A stretch of 46,169 nt of DNA from contig JAJDOH010000256.1 in the NCBI GenBank assembly GCA_022340265.1, forward strand, positions 1 to 46,169, in the 5' to 3' direction. The translations under genes and the position numbers were made by a program. Position 1 is the stretch's first letter, and every line of letters starts with the position of its first letter. Of the stretch, positions 33,134-42,355 are shown piece after piece. The notes under the pieces were generated by a model. That model saw nothing but the letters and a program-made list of their open reading frames with translations, made no database searches and had not been told where the DNA came from. This DNA comes from Deltaproteobacteria bacterium (GTDB lineage Bacteria > Desulfobacterota > DSM-4660 > Desulfatiglandales > Desulfatiglandaceae).

Positions 33134-34342
33134 ATGACAAGAGAAGCACCCATCGCGGTACTGGGAACCTTTGATTCCAAAGGTGAGGAACATCAATTTC
33201 TAAGGACCCGCATTCAAGAAAGGGGATGCCGGGCCACCACCATCAATGTGGGAACCAAACGTCGGCCATCTCATGACATTGACATCGATTTGTACCGGGA
33301 AATTTCCCAAGAAAAAAGCGGCCTTTCAAGGGATCAGGTCATCCAGGAGGTAATATCACGGGGAAGGACTTTGATCCGGCGTCTTTATGAGAACAATGAG
33401 ATTTCCGGTATCATCTCCGCCGGCGGCGGGACCGGAACCTATATCAGCACCAGCATCATGCATGATCTTCCCTTGGGTGTCCCCAAGGTCATGGTCTCCA
33501 CCGTGGCCTCGAGAGACATGTCTAAAACCGTCGGTGTCAAAGACATCACCATGATGCACAGCGTTTCAGATATTCTGGGAATCAACACCATTACCGGCAG
33601 GATACTCGACAACGCAGCCGGTGCTGTTTGCGGCATGGTGAAAAACCGATGGGAGATTATTTCAACGAAAAAGCGGGTGGCCCTCAGCTTTTTCGGGTTC
33701 ATTACCCGGGCAGCGGAGAATGTAAAAAAACAGCTTGAAAATATGGGATATGAAGTGGTGCCCTTCCACGCCAACGGGACCGGGGGTATGGCCATGATGG
33801 AACTGGCCGCCGAGGGGTATTTCAACGGGATTCTCGATCTGGCCACCCACGAGCTGGCGGATGCGTACATGGCCGGTTACTGCGGCGGAATCGGCGAAAA
33901 AAGGTATGAACCGGTTCCCGGGCGACCAATTCCTCGCCTCATCGTACCCGGCGGCATGGACTGTATCGTTCTGGAATTCACCCGTGACAATATCCCGCCC
34001 CAATTCGGGGACCGGAAGATCTTCTTCTACGACTTCCGCTCAGCCATCCGTGTGAGCGCTCATGAATCCCGGTTGCTGGCCGGTCAGCTGTCGGAAAAAC
34101 TGAACATGGACCCCGAAAATGTTCGCGTGCTCATCCCACTGAAAGGTCTGTCGGAGGCGGATCAGGAAAACGGCCCCCTGCATGATCCGGCCACGGCCCA
34201 GGTGTTTGTGAACGCCTTAAAAGACGGCCTCGCTCCCGGCATCCCGGTCAAAACAGAGGATCTGCATATCAACGAGGCCTTGTTCGCCGAACGCGCTGCC
34301 TCGATGATGGACGAAATGATCAAGAAATCCGGCGTGGTTTAG
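33134..34342 (+). CDS. UPF0261 / Tm-1-like ATP-binding protein
   Basis: The 402-residue protein shows the UPF0261 pattern: IAVLGTFDSKGEEHQFL at the N-terminus, then GISAGGGTGTYISTSIM-like, VASRDMSKTVGVKDITMM, SVSDILGINTITGRILDNAA, and in the second half EVVPFHANGTGGMAMMEL, LDLATHELADAYMAGYCGG and VPGGMDCIVLEF. Tm-1 proteins bind ATP in plants and block viral replication; in bacteria the family role is unknown. The ATG at 33134 is preferred over 33116 because AAGGGA lies ahead of it. It follows rlmB by about 90 bases and is convergent with mscS. Confidence 0.85.
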   Translation: MTREAPIAVLGTFDSKGEEHQFLRTRIQERGCRATTINVGTKRRPSHDIDIDLYREISQEKSGLSRDQVIQEVISRGRTLIRRLYENNEISGIISAGGGTGTYISTSIMHDLPLGVPKVMVSTVASRDMSKTVGVKDITMMHSVSDILGINTITGRILDNAAGAVCGMVKNRWEIISTKKRVALSFFGFITRAAENVKKQLENMGYEVVPFHANGTGGMAMMELAAEGYFNGILDLATHELADAYMAGYCGGIGEKRYEPVPGRPIPRLIVPGGMDCIVLEFTRDNIPPQFGDRKIFFYDFRSAIRVSAHESRLLAGQLSEKLNMDPENVRVLIPLKGLSEADQENGPLHDPATAQVFVNALKDGLAPGIPVKTEDLHINEALFAERAASMMDEMIKKSGVV

Positions 34343-34355
34343 ATACCGGGGACAG

Positions 34356-35180
34356 TTAAACGACTGCGTCCCCACGGGTCGGTATTTCATCAATTTCAAG
34401 GCGCGGTGACGCCATTTTGACGCCCTCTTCATCGAAGCGGGCCTTGATTTTTTCGTTGAGCCCCCAACGGCCGGTGAGCACATATTTCTTTTGGACCCAA
34501 AACCGGGCCTTCATCTCCATGTACCCGGGTGCAAACTTATCGATCACCACCCGCGGCGCAGGCTTTTCCTCCACGATTTCCGATTCTTTCAGGATTTCTC
34601 CCACAATCTCCTTCACCTTCGCCACATCGGCCTCATAGGGTATGAAAAAATCGATATCGAGACGCCGTTGCGGCCGCAGGCTCGTATTAACCACTTGATC
34701 GTTCAATACCTTGTGGTTGGGAATATAGACCACTTTGCCATCAAACGTGCGAAGACGTGTGTGCATGATCGTAATGAGGTCAACTTTTCCCATGCTGCCA
34801 CCGATCTTGACCACATCGCCTGTTTTGAGCGGCAGCTTGGGAATGTACGGTTTTGCAATGACAAAAACCACGATGACCACCATCAAGATGACCATGATGA
34901 CCCGGAACAGAAGAGGCGCCGGAAATCCAATGAAATTCAGCACCACCAGTGCGCCAACCAGCAGCACCAGGATGTGCATGCCGGTCACCGAGTAGGCGGC
35001 CCTGCGTTCGGGAACGCCCATTTTGATCAAAAGCGAAGAGACCAGACTTCCCAGATATTTAACCAGAACCAGCACAACGACCAGGAGAAACATCCCCTTG
35101 ACTACCATGGGGCCCAACTCGCCACCGACTCTGCTGATCTGGTCCACATAATTTGCAAGGCCCGACGACATGGTATCCAT
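34356..35180 (-). CDS. mscS: small-conductance mechanosensitive channel MscS
   Basis: The protein has three transmembrane helices (GMFLLVVVLVLVKYLGSLVS, MHILVLLVGALVVLNFIGF, and VIMVILMVVIVVFVIAKPYI), then the MscS beta domain (LKTGDVVKIGGSMGKVDLIT and FDGKVVYIPNHKVLNDQVVN). A C-terminal alpha/beta region (VQKKYVLTGRWGLNEKIKAR) follows. Such channels open on hypo-osmotic shock and vent solutes. The ATG at 35178-35180 has GGAAGGAT ahead; the frame extends to a TTG at 35213 overlapping the copA gene, which is less likely. The protein is about 274 residues, a normal length. Confidence 0.88.
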   Translation of the reverse strand: MDTMSSGLANYVDQISRVGGELGPMVVKGMFLLVVVLVLVKYLGSLVSSLLIKMGVPERRAAYSVTGMHILVLLVGALVVLNFIGFPAPLLFRVIMVILMVVIVVFVIAKPYIPKLPLKTGDVVKIGGSMGKVDLITIMHTRLRTFDGKVVYIPNHKVLNDQVVNTSLRPQRRLDIDFFIPYEADVAKVKEIVGEILKESEIVEEKPAPRVVIDKFAPGYMEMKARFWVQKKYVLTGRWGLNEKIKARFDEEGVKMASPRLEIDEIPTRGDAVV

Positions 35181-35205
35181 ATAGTATCCTTCCGTTTCTA
35201 GATCC

Positions 35206-37659
35206 TCACTCAATCTTCTTCCGATACAAACGCAAGCTGTTGCTTACCACCGTGATGCTGCTCATGGCCATGGCAAACGCGGCAAGAATGGGATGCAGGT
35301 GTCGCATAAAACCGGGTAGCGATTCAAAGGGATAGAGAACCCCCGCTGCAATGGGAATCAGGATGATATTATAAATGAACGCCCAGAACAGGTTCTGGCG
35401 GATGGCGGCCATGGTGGCCCGGCTGATGCGGATGGCGCGGGGCACGCCTTTCAGATTGCCGCTCTGAAGGATCACATCCCCCGTTTCGATGGCCACATCC
35501 GTACCGGTCCCGATGGCCAGCCCCACATCGGCCCGTGCCAGCGCCGGGGCGTCGTTGATGCCATCCCCTACCATGCCCACTTTCTTCCCCTGTGCCTGAA
35601 ATTCCTGGATCTTACCTTCTTTCTCATCAGGCAGAACATCGGCCGCCACTTCATCGATTCCGGCCTTATCCGCGATCACCCGGGCGGCCCGCGCATTGTC
35701 ACCGGTCAGCATTACCACCTTGAGGTGCTCATCGTGCAGTTCCGCCACCACTGCAGCCGATTCCGGTTTGAGCGTGTCAGAAAGTCCGATAATGCCGGTG
35801 GGCCGATCATTTATCGCCACCGCCATGAGGGTTTTTCCCTGGTCCTCCAGTGCCAGAATCTCTTTTTGGAGGTCCGAAGAAATCTCCATTCCCAGTTCCC
35901 TAAACCAAGCCGGTTTCCCCACATGCACCAGCCCTTTCCCCTCAATCTGCGCCGTCACGCCGTGGCCCCGCGTGGCTTTGAAAGAAGTGGTTTTCAGCAG
36001 TTCGATTCCCCGGTTTTCCGCTTCCTCCACCATGGCACGCCCTAAAGGATGTTCGGACCCCTTCTCAACGGAGGCGGCGATCTTCAGTAGATCATTTTCA
36101 ACGCCTTCAAACCCTTCCGCCATGGAAACGTCAACCACTGAGGGACGACCCACGGTCAGGGTACCGGTTTTATCCAGCACCAGGGTATCGAGCCGTGCCG
36201 CCATCTCGAGGGCCTCGCTGGTTTTGAAAAGGACCCCCATTTCAGCGCCTTTCCCGGTTCCGGCCATGATGGCGGTGGGGGTGGCCAGTCCAAGGGCACA
36301 GGGACAGGCAATGACCAGCACGGCCACCATACGAATCATGGCGGGAACAAATGCGCCCCCCAGCACCCACCAGAGGATAAAGGTGAAAACGGCAATGGCG
36401 ATGACCCCGGGTACAAACACCGCGGCCACCCGATCCGCCGTTGCCTGAATGGGCGCCTTGCTCCCCTGCGCTTCCTGCACCAGCCGAATGATCTGAGCCA
36501 GAGCCGTATCCTTGCCCACCTTTGAAGCCTCGAAGTTGAGAAGCCCTTCGCCGTTGACCGCACCGCCGATCACTTTGTCACCCGGGCCCTTATCCACTGG
36601 GATGGGTTCACCGGTCAGCATGGATTCATCCACGCTGGACTCCCCGTCAACCACCACCCCATCCACGGGAATGCGCTCCCCGGGGCGTACCACAACCACA
36701 TTCCCCACTTTTACCGCGGCCAACGGAACAACCGCTTCCTTTTCATCCACCAGTATGGTCGCCGTTTTGGGACGTAATCCCATCAGTTTTCGGATGGCAC
36801 CGCCAGTGCGTCCCTTTGTTCTGGACTCCAGCATTTTCCCCAGCTTGATGAGGGTGATGATGACCGCCGAGGTTTCAAAATAGACGTGTTGTCCCAGGAA
36901 GGGGTAAAGCAACAAGGCCAGCGAATAGAAATAGGCAACGGAAGACCCCATGGCCACCAGGACATCCATATTGGCGCTGCCGTTTTTAAGACTCTTAAAG
37001 CCGCCCACATAATAATCCCAGCCGGTGTAGAATTGAACCGGAGTGGCCAGGGCCAGGAACAGCCAATTGACCCACTCTGCATGACTCCAGGGACCGAAGA
37101 ATCCGAAATCCCGGCCCATGCTCAGAATGAAAAGGGGTGCCGCAAAAAGAACACCCACCAGAAATTTTCGTGTTTGATCGCGAATTTCGGCATTTCGCGC
37201 CTTTAGTTCCGCATCTTCACCATCTGCATCATCGGGGCGAACGGCACCGTATCCCGCGTCTTCAATGGCGGCGATCATTTCGTCCACGCCGGTAATCGAG
37301 GGCACATATGATACGACGGCCTGCTCGGAGGCAAAATTGACATGGACATCCAACACGCCGGGGACCTTTTTCTTGAGCGCTCTTTCTATGTTCATGGCGC
37401 AGTTGGTGCAGGTCATCCCGGTCACGGGAATGGTGACGCTTCCCTGGGCCACACCGAAACCCGCATCATGGATGGAATCCACCAAAGCGTTCAAGGAAAC
37501 CTGCTGCGGGTCCATGGTGACGGCCGCCTGCTCGGAGGCAAAGTTGACATTGATGTCTTCAACCCCGGGCAGCTTTTTAACGGCCCGCGTCAGGTTGGCG
37601 GCACAATTAACGCACGTCATCCCCGTAATGGGAAGATTGAGATGGGTCTGTTCGGCCAT
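35206..37659 (-). CDS. copA: copper-exporting P1B-type ATPase CopA
   Basis: This 817-residue heavy-metal pump has two N-terminal HMA domains (GMTCVNCA at residues 14-20 and GMTCTNCA at 82-88) and eight membrane helices. One carries the CPC transport site ([19 protein letters not shown]). It has the phosphorylation motif [10 protein letters not shown], the HP histidine of the N domain ([10 protein letters not shown]) and the hinge [20 protein letters not shown] plus these HMA domains indicate Cu(I) export to the periplasm. It lies just after the copper chaperone gene and before mscS, probably one transcript. The two HMA domains are nearly identical in part, suggesting recent duplication. Confidence 0.95.
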   Translation of the reverse strand: MAEQTHLNLPITGMTCVNCAANLTRAVKKLPGVEDINVNFASEQAAVTMDPQQVSLNALVDSIHDAGFGVAQGSVTIPVTGMTCTNCAMNIERALKKKVPGVLDVHVNFASEQAVVSYVPSITGVDEMIAAIEDAGYGAVRPDDADGEDAELKARNAEIRDQTRKFLVGVLFAAPLFILSMGRDFGFFGPWSHAEWVNWLFLALATPVQFYTGWDYYVGGFKSLKNGSANMDVLVAMGSSVAYFYSLALLLYPFLGQHVYFETSAVIITLIKLGKMLESRTKGRTGGAIRKLMGLRPKTATILVDEKEAVVPLAAVKVGNVVVVRPGERIPVDGVVVDGESSVDESMLTGEPIPVDKGPGDKVIGGAVNGEGLLNFEASKVGKDTALAQIIRLVQEAQGSKAPIQATADRVAAVFVPGVIAIAVFTFILWWVLGGAFVPAMIRMVAVLVIACPCALGLATPTAIMAGTGKGAEMGVLFKTSEALEMAARLDTLVLDKTGTLTVGRPSVVDVSMAEGFEGVENDLLKIAASVEKGSEHPLGRAMVEEAENRGIELLKTTSFKATRGHGVTAQIEGKGLVHVGKPAWFRELGMEISSDLQKEILALEDQGKTLMAVAINDRPTGIIGLSDTLKPESAAVVAELHDEHLKVVMLTGDNARAARVIADKAGIDEVAADVLPDEKEGKIQEFQAQGKKVGMVGDGINDAPALARADVGLAIGTGTDVAIETGDVILQSGNLKGVPRAIRISRATMAAIRQNLFWAFIYNIILIPIAAGVLYPFESLPGFMRHLHPILAAFAMAMSSITVVSNSLRLYRKKIE

Positions 37660-37665
37660 GGGTGT

Positions 37666-37872
37666 CTAGCCAGCCGCTGGGTAGTTGATCTCTTTCAAGG
37701 TTGCTTTGATATTCTCCTCAGTGGCCGGCGCGTTCCAAGTGACGGTAATCTCTTTTGAACCGGGATCTCCCTCAACGGAACTGACGCCATCCATCTCACT
37801 CAACTCTTTCTGAATGGCCTTGACACAGTGGCCGCAACTGATATTGGGAATCGAGAATTTTGTTGTCTCCAT
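37666..37872 (-). CDS. copZ: CopZ-like copper chaperone (HMA domain)
   Basis: The 68-residue protein is a single heavy-metal-associated domain: FSIPNISCGHCVKAIQKEL at its start, with the metal-binding C-G-H-C, then VEGDPGSKEITVTW and the closing helix. It would carry Cu(I) to CopA, whose gene begins 7 bases downstream. C-G-H-C in place of the usual C-x-x-C with small residues is also seen in known chaperones of this family. It has a good ribosome site. Confidence 0.9.
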   Translation of the reverse strand: METTKFSIPNISCGHCVKAIQKELSEMDGVSSVEGDPGSKEITVTWNAPATEENIKATLKEINYPAAG

Positions 37873-37955
37873 TTGTTAAACCCTCCATTTATGAGTTTGT
37901 TGATTCTTTGTCTCACTTATAGATAAAGCTTTTTTTCAAAAAGACAACCTGGTTG

Positions 37956-39476
37956 CTAATTCCGCACGCCTCGCGATTTAAGCCAATCCAGCATATCCTC
38001 ATTATTCTTAGAGAGGAACCATCGGCCGTCGGCAAAAACGCCGTAGTCCGCACCGACCATGGCCGAAGCCAGGCGCGTGGTATTGGCATAGAACAGCCAC
38101 TGCTGAACCCACATCTTCTCGATGGCCTCGTCAAAAGGATTGTCCTGCTGTGCCAGCCCCTTTGCATAACCTTTTTTCCAGGCCGCCAGAATCATATTCG
38201 TGGCGGTAAGGCTCATGTCATTGGTGTATTGGACGGTTTTATTCAAGCGCGCAAAATGGCCATCGACCCATCCCTGGGCGTGGCAGGCAAGACATACTTT
38301 TTCCATGGTTTGCAGTCGCTTGGCCTGTTCTTTTTCATCGATGAGATATTTTGTCGCCGGTTCTCCGGTCAGTTCCGTAGGCAGGGGAAGGCCCTGGCTG
38401 TTTCGAATCACCGTGGTATCCGGCGATTTGGGCGAGGGGTGCGCATAGATCAGGCCGAAAAGCCTCAGCGGCAGGCGATTACTCATACTATGGGTCCGCT
38501 CTGAGAGAATTTCCCCGTCATCGGTAACCACCATGCTGATGTGGCAGACGGCACAGGTGGGCGCTGTAAAATCCTTTCCCAGGGTCCAGGGAACCGAGTC
38601 GAATTGCCACGCTCCCCCCAGAGCAGAAAAAATGTTTCCGTGCTTGCTCACATTATAGACTTTGTACGCCGGCACATCAGGACCTTTGTGGCATTCCGAG
38701 CAGGTGTAGGGTTTTCGCGCCATCTCGATTGAAAAACCGTGTCGCGTATGGCAGGCGGCGCAGGAGCCCCTGGTTCCATCCGGGTTGATACGACCCACAC
38801 CCCGGTTTGGCCAGCCGCTCAACAGGGGGAAATCCATTTCACCGTCAGGGGTATCACGCACCGTCATTCCCTTGACCTCAACCTTAGTCCCATGACAGAA
38901 AAGACAGGCATCCCCCTCCATCTGCGGGTCCGGCTTCGCCTGTGTGATTTTCATGTTCTCGAATGTCTGCAGACCGTTGGTGGCATCGCCCAGGGACCTA
39001 AAAAGGGGATTTCCCTGCAGGTTGCTGTAGGCGTGGCTCATGATGTTCAGGCCGTATTGGTCCACTTCCGTCGGGTGGCATACGGCACAGTCGCCGGGGG
39101 TAACCACCACATGAACCGAATAGCCGTTATGTTCAAAGCTGTCTTTGTGTTTTTCCGCATTCATGGTGTGGCATTCAGCACACCCCACAACGACTGCCGC
39201 AAGTTTTTCCGGCGGTTTATCGATGGAAATACGCCGCGAAACGGGCGGATTTTTCATGGCCGTTTCCGGGGTCATCCGGGCCATTCGCCCTTTTTTCCAT
39301 CCGGATACGATTCCCGGCGTAGCGCCAACATGGCAACCCAGGCAAGTCTCACTGTCATCGCTGACCGCTGGGGACGCCGCCATCGCCATACCGCCACCAA
39401 GAAACAACAGCCCACCCAGAAGCGCAAACCCCATCCGAGCAAAAATCCATTTGAAGCATCCTAAATCGCACATCAT
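37956..39476 (-). CDS. octaheme c-type cytochrome, hydroxylamine oxidoreductase (HAO) family
   Basis: The 506-residue protein has a signal peptide (MGFALLGGLLFLGGGMAMAA) and eight CxxCH haem sites: CLGCH 45, CAECH 99, CAVCH 130, CLFCH 191, CAACH 239, CSECH 259, CAVCH 308 and CLACH 395. Number and spacing fit the HAO family of octaheme cytochromes, whose members oxidise hydroxylamine or reduce nitrite or hydroxylamine in the periplasm. The C-terminal helices (VQYTNDMSLTATNMILAAW) also fit. Whether this one has the cross-linking tyrosine of true HAO cannot be settled by eye; in a strict anaerobe a reductive role is more likely. It follows the DsbA-like selenoprotein by 55 bases. Confidence 0.85.
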   Translation of the reverse strand: MMCDLGCFKWIFARMGFALLGGLLFLGGGMAMAASPAVSDDSETCLGCHVGATPGIVSGWKKGRMARMTPETAMKNPPVSRRISIDKPPEKLAAVVVGCAECHTMNAEKHKDSFEHNGYSVHVVVTPGDCAVCHPTEVDQYGLNIMSHAYSNLQGNPLFRSLGDATNGLQTFENMKITQAKPDPQMEGDACLFCHGTKVEVKGMTVRDTPDGEMDFPLLSGWPNRGVGRINPDGTRGSCAACHTRHGFSIEMARKPYTCSECHKGPDVPAYKVYNVSKHGNIFSALGGAWQFDSVPWTLGKDFTAPTCAVCHISMVVTDDGEILSERTHSMSNRLPLRLFGLIYAHPSPKSPDTTVIRNSQGLPLPTELTGEPATKYLIDEKEQAKRLQTMEKVCLACHAQGWVDGHFARLNKTVQYTNDMSLTATNMILAAWKKGYAKGLAQQDNPFDEAIEKMWVQQWLFYANTTRLASAMVGADYGVFADGRWFLSKNNEDMLDWLKSRGVRN

Positions 39477-39531
39477 TCAGCCTTTCTCCTGATTGATTAA
39501 GTTTTCTTGAGCGGACCGAGAAAACCCTTTT

Positions 39532-40131
39532 TCAGAAACGCACAAACGCATCCAATGCCGTTTCCGGTTGCGCACCCACCAGCATTCGACCGTTCATGAC
39601 AAAGGTGGGAACGGCCCGGATACCCAATTGTCTCGAACGTTCCCAATCCGCATCCACAGAGAGGCTGAAGCGACGCTCCGCCAGCACCTTTTCCGCTTCT
39701 TTCGGGTTCAAACCGGCCGACTCCGCCACCGCCATCAGAACGGCGGTTTCGCCGATGTTGAGTCCCTGGGCGAAATAGGCCTGAAACACTTCACGGTTGT
39801 AATCCTCTATTTTGTCTTCGGATTCGGTCCACTTGCCCAGTTCCTGTGCCAGACGGCTGTTATAGGTCATATTTCGCTCACCAAAAGGGAGGCCCTCGGC
39901 AGCAGCGGCATCTCGAAGACGCGCCATCATTCCTGAAATATCCACCATACGTCCTTTAAAAAGGGCCTCCAGCGTCATCCCCTCCTTCGGCGTTTCCGGA
40001 TGAAGCGGAAAAGCCCGCCATTGGATGGAAAATCCATGCTTTTCTTTCAATCGTTCAACACGTCCCGTGATGAAATAGCACCACGGTCAAACGTAATCCG
40101 AAAAGATTTCAAGTACGGCTGTTTTTGTCAT
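39532..40131 (-). CDS. DsbA/FrnE-like thioredoxin-fold selenoprotein (U-P-W-C active site)
   Basis: Reading from the ATG at 40129-40131, behind the strong ribosome site AGGAGGG, the frame is MTKTAVLEIFSDYV-U-PWCYF, where U is an in-frame TGA at 40087-40089. It then stays open to a stop at 39532, giving about 199 residues. DsbA-family FrnE proteins have C-P-W-C at this position, and the rest (FLKGRMVD-like centre, RRFSLSVDADWERSRQLGIR, VPTFVMNGRMLVGAQPE) is plainly the FrnE fold. A substitution of Cys by Sec at the attacking residue is the expected selenoprotein design, and selA is in the same window. No signal peptide is seen, so it works in the cytoplasm. A stop-codon mutation is the alternative. 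Confidence 0.85.
40065..40086 (-). promoter_or_regulatory. SECIS-like hairpin just after the TGA codon
   Basis: Directly after the TGA the RNA can form an eight-base stem: CCGUGGUG pairs with CAUCACGG (one G-U), with loop CUAUUU. Classic bacterial SECIS elements have the apical loop further downstream; here a second, weaker stem (CGU/ACG with loop GUUGA, beginning in G) falls within the usual spacing at about 28 bases after the TGA. Either could direct SelB. Confidence 0.45.
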
Positions 40132-40579
40132 AACGCATCCCTCCTGTTCAGGATTTAACTTCGCGAGAGGCAGCATCTTCGGGAGTTCACCTCAACAACA
40201 TTAAAAACAGGAAAATAATAAATAAATATAGCGAATTCGGGCCAGAAAGAAAATAGAAAACATGATGAGATTTTTGGAAACACAATTGTTTTGATTGATA
40301 CCGGATGCGAAAGATAGGAACAGAATGACGGCACATCTGAGAAGGAAAAGGGGCATCATCTATAAACGTCATGCCGGACTTGATCCGGCATCCAGAAGCT
40401 GAACGACTTGATGATTAACTGGATTCCGGGCCAAGCCCGGAATGACGTCGTAGGATATACCGAAATAGAATAAATATTTGAAACTTACGACCAAAGTATA
40501 CCTTCGGCCAAACCCATACGGGACCGGCATAGCCTGTTCCACATGACCACGTTCATAAGCCGTGGGTTTCAACATCAAA
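40132..40579. other. intergenic region with inverted-repeat element
   Basis: A 448-base gap between the selenoprotein gene's start and the glnK gene's end. No convincing gene was found; short frames across it are within repeats. It contains the promoter region of the selenoprotein gene (minus strand) and, at 40367-40447, a large inverted repeat. Confidence 0.45.
40367..40447. repeat. 81-base inverted-repeat element
   Basis: Two 29-base ends at 40367-40395 and 40419-40447 are imperfect inverted copies, one starting CGTCATGCCGGACTTGATCC and the other ending AAGCCCGGAATGACG. Each end itself folds (CCGGA...TCCGG, CCGGG...CCCGG). The 23-base centre is unrelated. This 'GTCAT-CCGG...CCGG-ATCCAG' type is a common dispersed intergenic repeat in Proteobacteria and resembles a BIME or a small MITE-like unit. 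No coding function. Confidence 0.7.
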
Positions 40580-40918
40580 CTAAAGCGCTTCCTTCCCGGA
40601 TTCGCCCGTACGAATACGAATGGCCTCTTCGATGGGCGTTACAAATATTTTTCCATCCCCGATTTCTCCCGTGTGAGCCTCTTGCTGAATAATCTTTATA
40701 ATGTCGGGTACCATCGCTGCATCTGCGGCAATTTCCACTTTGATCTTTGCAACAAAATCCACCTGGTATTCCGCACCGCGATAGACCTCTTTGTGTCCGC
40801 GCTGCCGACCGAACCCTTTGACCTCCGTAATGGTCATGCCTTTGACGCCTACCTGTGACAATCCCTTTTTCACCTCATCCAGTTTGTAAGGCTTTATGAT
40901 GGCTTCTATTTTTTTCAT
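40580..40918 (-). CDS. glnK: PII signalling protein GlnK
   Basis: The 112-residue PII protein has [20 protein letters not shown], the T-loop with the modifiable tyrosine ([20 protein letters not shown]), the B-loop [11 protein letters not shown] and a C-loop near RIRTGESG. It senses ATP, ADP and 2-oxoglutarate and, when unmodified, blocks the AmtB channel. The gene follows amtB by 23 bases, which indicates GlnK and not GlnB. It has a clear AAAGGAGTGAG ribosome site. No obvious terminator follows, though the inverted-repeat element lies about 130 bases beyond. Confidence 0.93.
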   Translation of the reverse strand: MKKIEAIIKPYKLDEVKKGLSQVGVKGMTITEVKGFGRQRGHKEVYRGAEYQVDFVAKIKVEIAADAAMVPDIIKIIQQEAHTGEIGDGKIFVTPIEEAIRIRTGESGKEAL

Positions 40919-40941
40919 GATCTCACTCCTTTAATGATGTA

Positions 40942-42162
40942 TCAGATATTGTAGGCAGCCTCCTCGTGCTGCGAAATATCCAGACCGCTTCTCTCGTCCC
41001 GAATATCCACCCGAAGTCCGAAAAGCCTGTCTACGATTTTCAGCAGGATGTAGCTTACAATAAAAGCATAAACGATGGTAACCAAAATGGCCACGCACTG
41101 CACCCCCAGCAAACGGGCATTTCCGAAAAAGAGACCGTCAGCACCTCCCGGATTTACGGCGACACTCGCCAGAAGACCTGTCAGCACCAACCCCAGAACG
41201 CCACTGACACCGTGAATCCCCACCACATCCAGGCTGTCGTCATACCCAAAACGGTTCTTGGCCATCACACCCAGATAACACCCCACACCCGCCAGAACGC
41301 CGATAAGCGCCCCGGAAAGAGGCCCCACAAAACCGGCAGCCGGTGTCACGGTGGCAAGCCCAGCCACCGCGCCGCTGGCACCCCCCAGTGTCGTAGCCTT
41401 CCCCGTCATCTTCCATTCCATGCCAATCCATGCCAGCGTTCCGGTGGCCCCCGCCAAATGGGTCGCCACAAAAGCACTCCCCGCCAGCGCACCTGCCGCC
41501 AGGGCACTTCCCGCATTGAACCCGAACCATCCAAACCACAACAGCCCTGTTCCCAGGAGCGTCATCGGCAAATTATGGGGCCGGAGTTCTTCTGAGCCGT
41601 ACCCCGCCCGCTTCCCCAGAATCAAAGCCGCAGCCAGGGCGGCCACACCCGATCCCAGATGAACGGCAACACCGCCGGCAAAATCGAGAGCACCCAAACG
41701 TCCCAGCCAGCCGCCGTCACCCCAAATCCAATGGACCAGCGGATTGTACACGAATGTGGCCCACAGAAGGCTGAACAGCAGAAAAGGGCCAAATCGCATC
41801 CGCTCGGCAAAAGCCCCTGTAATGAGGGCCGGCGTAATGACAGCAAACATGCACTGATAAATCATGAATACCTGATGGGGAATGGTACTGGCATAAACCG
41901 GGTGCGGTTCCAGTCCTACGCCCCTTAAGCCGAACCACTCCAGTCCACCGATAATACCCCATTTGTCCGGACCAAAGGCCATGCTGTAACCCCACAGAAC
42001 CCATTCCACACTGATCACGCCGATGATAATAAAACTCTGCATGATGGTTCCCAAAGCATTTTTACTTCTGACCATGCCCGCATAAAACAGTGCCAATCCG
42101 ATGGTCATGAGCATCACCAGCGCCGCACAGATCAAAATAAATGTGGTATCCCCCGTATTCAT
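40942..42162 (-). CDS. amtB: ammonium transporter AmtB
   Basis: The 406-residue membrane protein starts MNTGDTTFILICAALVMLM, has about eleven helices, and carries the family's FYAGMVRSKN, FAERMRFGPFLLF, WIWGDGGWLGRLGALDFAGG, WFGWFGFNAGSAL and twin-histidine (VHLGSG and ATLGGASG plus D-V-V-G-I-H-G-V-S-G) elements for ammonium conduction. The start at 42160-42162 is chosen since AGGGAGATAT lies ahead; the frame is open to 42243 without a ribosome site. With glnK it forms the common amtB-glnK pair, usually nitrogen-controlled. I found no -24/-12 promoter upstream, and a TTGGCGCCAA palindrome at 42234-42243 is the only notable sequence there. Confidence 0.93.
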   Translation of the reverse strand: MNTGDTTFILICAALVMLMTIGLALFYAGMVRSKNALGTIMQSFIIIGVISVEWVLWGYSMAFGPDKWGIIGGLEWFGLRGVGLEPHPVYASTIPHQVFMIYQCMFAVITPALITGAFAERMRFGPFLLFSLLWATFVYNPLVHWIWGDGGWLGRLGALDFAGGVAVHLGSGVAALAAALILGKRAGYGSEELRPHNLPMTLLGTGLLWFGWFGFNAGSALAAGALAGSAFVATHLAGATGTLAWIGMEWKMTGKATTLGGASGAVAGLATVTPAAGFVGPLSGALIGVLAGVGCYLGVMAKNRFGYDDSLDVVGIHGVSGVLGLVLTGLLASVAVNPGGADGLFFGNARLLGVQCVAILVTIVYAFIVSYILLKIVDRLFGLRVDIRDERSGLDISQHEEAAYNI

Positions 42163-42355
42163 AGATATCTCCCTTACTTTGTTGGCAATCTCTATTTCAT
42201 TTATAAGCATTATCCCTTCTGAACTTCTAAATATTGGCGCCAAAAGTTAGAACAGGCTTACAAAAAAAACAAGAAGAAAAGATGAAATCCACAATTTTGA
42301 AGGGGAACCGCCAATTTTGCGTACAAAGATGTAGAGGAATGGAAATACGATAATG

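Noticed and set aside
40369-40578. 69-codon minus-strand frame
   Set aside because: Runs through the inverted-repeat element; its C-terminal residues are translated repeat sequence.
42163-42355. sigma-54 promoter ahead of amtB-glnK
   Set aside because: Nitrogen-controlled amtB operons often have one, but no GG-N10-GC match with proper flanks was found.
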